The notes under the pieces were generated by a model. It was not told where the DNA came from. It worked only from the letters and a program-made list of their open reading frames with translations, and ran no database searches. Positions 9,601 through 13,685 of a stretch of DNA of 13,685 bases are shown piece after piece (the stretch's first letter is position 1; every line of letters starts with the position of its first letter). Source of the stretch: Coprinopsis marcescibilis (Eukaryota; Basidiomycota; Agaricomycetes; Agaricales; Psathyrellaceae); assembly GCA_004369085.1 (NCBI GenBank), contig ML210587.1, positions 1-13,685 on the forward strand, in the 5' to 3' direction. The position numbers and the translations under genes were made by a program.

Positions 9601-12600
9601 TGTCCAACCCTAGTTTACGGAAAACCTTCGTTGGTTCGTACAGGTCCTTGGCGCAGTATCGATCATATCCGGGCTCTGATCGCCCTGGATGCCGTTCCCG
9701 AGAGAACGCTCTGAGGTCTCTCAACACTTCCATATCCTCATCAGTCAAAGTCGAACTGACGGACACGAGATACTCGATGAGGCTCGAAGTATTCCAGTCG
9801 TGCGTTTTCATCATCCTACCAATGGTTAGTATTGCCCAGTAGTGTATTCACCAACATAAATACCTGTGGATGATGACTTCGATCTCTACGCGCTCCTTGA
9901 CCTCTAAGCTTCTCAGTAGTCTTTTCAGCCCGTCTCCTATCGGTTTCCTGGATGGCATGGATAGGATAGGTAGGTCAGGGAACATGCCCATGATATCGTC
10001 GTTCGGTAAGTATGCTTCCGTGGGTAGCTTGATACCACTGCTTGTCGGAATGCAGGCAATCATCCGTAGGCGCTCAAGAACACTCGCTTGGGCTTGTTCA
10101 GCCATGTCTGGCCATGCGCGAGCGAGTATTAGAAGGACACGTTCTGCCCACGGATGGGAAACGGTCAGGTCAAACTCTCCCATCCCAGGCTTGTCGATTA
10201 CGCCGCAAATGTGATCCAACCATTGCTGAAGGGTAAGCTCTGCCCAACCGAATGTATGGTGGAGCGTATCTGGATCGAACTCTTTGCTGATGCGAGGAGG
10301 AAGAACATGGTCAGGCAGCGGTCCATCAGTAGGTATTCCCAGCAGCGGCCCCACATAGGTTTGGATTGATGACAGCCTGAGGCGGTTCCCCCTTCCAAGC
10401 TCAACCTCAGCCGCGGACACAAGTTCCCTTCCGTATTTTCGAATATCTTCCTCTGAAGCCTTTCCCTCTTTGGTATTATCCTCCCACCATTTCAAACACG
10501 ATGCCATTTCATTCATCGGAAGGGGCCGGGATTCCAGCTCGTTGAGGACGTCGTTGAACTGGACAGGTGTGAGGATCTCCTCCATAGCTTCCACGAGCTG
10601 CCCGAAAGCTTCCAGGATGTCGTCGGGGAGAAAGGGCAAGTTCTTCAAGAAATCAGGGACAAAGGGACCTGGAAGTCGAATCTCCGAGCAGGATTTTATG
10701 CCCTTCGAGGACATCATTGGGAACTCGTGTGGATTTGCGAAGAAGTGTTTTTCGAGACGTTGAGACACTTCCTCTGAAGGAGTGGACCGGTGAAAGGCGA
10801 AGAATTTCAGCGGGTGGATTGCGCGTTGCATTAGCGAGGCTCGCGTTGCTGACATTGAGTCGGGCCCTTCTGTCTGGCTCACTTTCCAAGCCTTCTGGAC
10901 TTTTTCAATTTCTGATTCGTAGACCACACGGGATAGAACACCCCCGATGGCTAGTAGCTCCTTGTTCCACACTGTATTGGCAGAACAATTAGAGATCGGG
11001 AATCGCATCCTACATATGTGAATAATGTACCTGAAACATTTGGGTCCCTAAGATTATCATCGCTGATCAGCCCCAGGACTTATCAGGACGCATCAATGGG
11101 GAACTCACGTCAAATCTATCAACTCGCGTTCGACAGTTGGGATAAACCGAGCAGACATGTGCCCACCCATCCCGGTTGTCTGCCCTGTTGAATGACCCTA
11201 AAGTTCTGTGTAAGAAGCGCAGTAGGGTCGAAGGTTACTTGGGAAGTCATTTACGATGAATACTCGAGCCAAACCCTTCCTATGAAATTTCAACTCTAAT
11301 TATTTTCAAATGTATAACGTTTGGTTTTCGTACCCGTCTAGATCCGCGCGCAAACCTTGAAAAATGCTTCCCGTACATTCTGGGTAGTTCAGATCGTCTA
11401 TAACACTGGCTTCATACTCTGAATGTCCCGTCTGGATAATGTTCAACACTTGACTTGAGAGTCAACTGGAATCACTCACATAGATCAGTTGGTATTGCAT
11501 CTTCGACGGCGGCTCCTTCTGCGTGGCTCGAAGTAACCCTTCCTTCAACTTTCCATCGTTCAATTTGACTTCGACGTTGGCGGAGTAGACGCTTAACGAG
11601 ATGGAAGTAGTCTTCAAATCCGGGAGATCCTTTGGTGCAGAGATTGTAGTAGATGTGGAGGTGCGGCTAGGGTGGGACCTTCCCAAGAATATACTTCGGG
11701 AGACCAGGTCTTGCAACTTGTTTAAAATCGGACGTTGCTTCTCCGATCCCGACAGATATACACATTTCATGACTTCAGCACGGATATTCAGACCTAAACA
11801 TTATAAGTATCCCACGCACAGGAGAGAGAACCTGGAGTTACTTGTGGATTGTACACTTGTGATATGCATCGTACTTTGCGGCGTCCTTAAGCTCGCGGTT
11901 AGACTCTTTGGAATCTTCACGTTCTCGGAGCCCCCGATAGTCCTCTCCAAAATTGCGAGGGGCTTGTCGTCCAGAAATACAGTGACTTTGAGTAAGGATA
12001 CCATGAACGTGATGGAGGAGGATAAAAATCGGATTAAGTCGAATGGTGAAGGTATCACGGCTGGTTCTCGCAGTGGCATATCAAACGTCGTCCATTCTGA
12101 TTTTTCCTCCGATGAACCCTTGGGGAATCTTCCCCTGACCACGCAGAGCTAATGTACAGTAAGAAACAGGGAGATAGCGGCAAAAATAGAAACCATACCT
12201 GATTTTTATTATCTTTCCAAAAGAATTTCATGCAGCTTCCTATGCAATGTTATCGTCAATACAGACACCAGCTTTTAACGTCAGAGATGCAGACCTCCCG
12301 AGGTGACAACTGGCTCTTCTGTCACGGAGAAGACACTATAGAATCCTGCAGGGCATCAGCTGGCAAGAGTACATATAGAGCGTAATGCGTACCAACACCA
12401 AATGCCCCAATCTTTTCTTCGTCTGGATTGCCTTCGGCTAGAGAGAACGTCAGTTGAACTGAAGAAATACGAGTGATTTGAACACCCCACCGATCATCTT
12501 CAACCGCGCCCAACCCTCCTCGCGGAACATTTCCCCATTATTCCGAAATTTCCAGCGACTGATCTACGATAATTGTTTACAATGCGGTTTATGATCGAGT

Positions 12601-12844
12601 AACAGGGAAATCGCACAATAATCTTCTTGAGATCCTTCAAATCGGTGTCCAAAACCGTTGATTGTTCTTTAAGCTGCGTCAGGAAGTGTATTTGTACGGC
12701 CTTAGCTCGTGCATCGTCCGAGTTTTGCAAAAGTTCCCTGAATACTGTGAACTCTCCCGAATATCTTGCGAGAACCTTGTCGATAAGAGCGCGCTGATTG
12801 ACTTCTACCCTTTCTTCACCCCTTGCCCACTGCAAAGCATTCAT
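6659..12844 (-). CDS. DUF3684-like protein: Hsp90/sacsin-type ATPase fold plus C-terminal HExxH module
   Basis: Twenty-four exons: 12844-12617, 12563-12491, 12437-12393, 12345-12295, 12239-12199, 12148-11842, 11793-11480, 11431-11334, 11279-11255, 11197-11109, 11047-11031, 10971-9864, 9815-9559, 9500-9418, 9370-9233, 9179-8987, 8937-8646, 8597-8332, 8277-7923, 7853-7738, 7690-7256, 7201-7166, 7108-6838, 6782-6659. They sum to 4962 nt, 1,653 residues; introns are 47-69 nt. The start holds VEVNQRALIDKVLARYSGEF and the GHKL N-box ELLQNSDDA (37-45), then GNPDEEKIGAFGVGFYSVF (103-121). The middle keeps strings I remember from fungal relatives: IFQGLRADLDG, GHSTGQTTGMGGHM, RFIPTVERE, LTLQQWLDHI, LFHFVDFGRAANG and LVLERLPLFL. 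A Pro/Ala-rich linker lies at about 1395-1450. The C-terminal module contains LHIFYMDRDLMSFN and WYCELAHEIAH, where H1619/E1620/H1623 form HExxH and H1629 and H1633 follow. Probably a large chaperone-like or quality-control protein; function is not established. An alternative start splices an exon at 12903-12886 to 12829. Confidence 0.9.
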
Positions 12845-12885
12845 TATTAATGCAAATCAACTGGACACGGGGCTTCGGTACTCAC
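12830..12885 (-). other. Possible 5' intron / alternative start of the DUF3684-like gene
   Basis: Reading the minus strand, ATG at 12903 opens six codons (MVSKVV) ending at 12886. A consensus GTGAGT donor (12885-12880) and a TTTGCAG acceptor ending at 12830 follow; the 56-nt span has the length of the other introns in this gene. Splicing keeps frame and joins directly to WARGEERVEVNQ. If used, it removes the ATG at 12844, which otherwise gives MNALQWARGEERV. A stop codon lies immediately upstream of ATG 12903 in the same frame. The two models differ by only one residue in total length. The splice signals favour the intron; the annotated CDS keeps the simpler unspliced start. Confidence 0.5.
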
Positions 12886-13071
12886 CACGACTTTCGAGAC
12901 CATTTAAGCGCAGGATGAAAGAGATGCGATCGTTAATCGGTTCTCATCTATAAATGTGACAACCGCCAGCACGCGGTGATTTGCATCGTGACAGCCCCAA
13001 TGCTAGAGGCTGGAAGGGCCGTTTCCAAGGACGAGGAGCGCTCGCCGCCTGCACAAGTTGTTCCAGGGGAT

Positions 13072-13206
13072 TCATGACTGCCCGTCTCCTTCAAAGCATG
13101 CAATGGCCTCGGATAGAATTTGTTGGAGCTTGGTGTCGGATGTCGAACATGGACTGCGCTTCGGCGAATCGCTCGCAGGGGTGGGTGCGAGCTCGATGTA
13201 CTGCAT
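13072..13206 (-). other. Small open frame of 44 codons, possible gene fragment
   Basis: On the minus strand, an ATG at 13206 opens 44 codons with protein-like composition (contains SDTKLQQILSEAIACFEGDG) and ends in TGA at 13074-13072. The stop overlaps an ATG at 13076-13074 that opens a second frame of about 43 codons (MNPLEQLVQAASAPRPWKRP). Going from the first to the second needs a one-base frame change, so this may be a decayed exon pair or upstream reading frames in the leader of the DUF3684-like gene. No family is recognised, and chance is a real possibility. The plus-strand frame over the same bases reads less like protein. Confidence 0.22.
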
Positions 13207-13585
13207 TTCGACCACGTAAACTATTGTTCATCGATTTCGAGGTCGAGATGTGGAAAGTAGGTGTAAGTGCATTGAATTTTGATTCCAAGGTTTGGGGTGG
13301 ACATTAAAAATCATCGTAGGGTGGTTGAATTGGGGGCCAAAGTAAGTAAATATTTACTTCGCGGATCGCAATGCAATATTATTATGAAGTCTGTGCAACG
13401 CCAATACCTACAGTGTATAGAACACAAGAAAACTCAGCATGAAAAATATTATCACAAATATGCGGCGAGGGAATCGTATTCGACAAAAAAAGCGTAATCA
13501 GCAATGCTGATATGTAAAGGAAGGAAAAGAGAAAACACTCCTGAATATTCGAGGCCCGTAGGGTTCAAAACCTGAACTTTCTCAA
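13207..13585. other. A/T-rich intergenic stretch, nothing recognised
   Basis: A/T-rich sequence between the edge gene and the small open frame, including the 3' flank of the edge gene. Open frames here have low-complexity, lysine-rich translations that do not resemble protein families. No RNA gene, repeat or promoter could be supported. Confidence 0.4.
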
Positions 13586-13685
13586 TTACGGTGACGACCC
13601 TTCCATATCATCCTCGGCCAACAGTCCAGCACTATCTTTCAGCCGTCTACACATAATCTCGATATAGCCCTTGGTATCTTGCCAT
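13586..13685 (-). CDS. 3' end of an unrecognised gene, cut by the window edge
   Basis: The minus strand from 13684 reads 32 codons (contains DTKGYIEIMCRRLKDSAGLL) and ends in an acidic tail, EDDMEGSSP, before TAA at 13588-13586. The amphipathic pattern of the first part and the clean stop look like a genuine C-terminus, but the piece is too short to name a family. The 5' part lies outside the window. It is oriented like the DUF3684-like gene, tandem and upstream of it, with about 680 bases between its stop and that gene's start. Confidence 0.45.
   Translation of the reverse strand, partial: WQDTKGYIEIMCRRLKDSAGLLAEDDMEGSSP

Noticed and set aside
12981..13307. 108-codon open frame on the plus strand
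   Set aside because: Composition is unlike protein and the minus strand reads better over the same bases; a TATAAA at about 12949-12954 is not enough to support it.

Overview
The window looks like nuclear DNA of a filamentous fungus, most likely a basidiomycete of the Agaricomycetes type. Genes are cut by many short GT..AG introns (mostly 46-69 nt) with CTAAC/CTGAC-like branch points. The two recognisable genes are a NACHT-ankyrin NLR-like protein and a very long Hsp90/sacsin-type ATPase, and both belong to families common in those fungi. No RNA gene, CRISPR array, transposase or reverse transcriptase was seen. All gene models come from reading frames, splice signals and remembered family conservation; no search was run.

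Layout. (1) 9-900, minus strand: an unrecognised, coding-looking relic, broken by in-frame stops and frame changes. (2) 925-3823, plus strand: a six-exon NACHT / winged-helix / ankyrin gene of about 877 residues, starting just beyond the 5' end of the relic. (3) 3987-5151, plus strand: a seven-exon gene for a 272-residue coiled-coil protein that ends in a hydrophobic tail anchor, 163 bases after the NLR stop. (4) 5152-6658: a 1.5-kb gap between convergent genes with no convincing gene. (5) 6659-12844, minus strand: a 24-exon gene of 1,653 codons for a DUF3684-like protein. It has a GHKL (Hsp90/sacsin-like) ATPase fold at the N-terminus and an HEIAH zinc-metallopeptidase-like motif at the extreme C-terminus. 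All 23 introns keep phase and the model reads through without a break. (6) 12845-13585: the 5' region of that gene, with a probable leader intron and a weak small reading frame. (7) 13586-13685, minus strand: the 3' end of another gene, cut by the window edge.

How the genes may relate. Fungal NACHT-ankyrin proteins are thought to sense non-self or stress and to assemble like animal and plant NLRs. This one has almost nothing before its Walker A motif, so any signalling part would have to lie elsewhere. The tail-anchored coiled-coil protein directly downstream on the same strand is a speculative partner. The long ATPase is convergent with that pair and is probably an independent, chaperone-like gene. 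Its putative ATP site has several substitutions at positions I remember as conserved, and its C-terminal metal-binding motif makes it the most interesting protein here.
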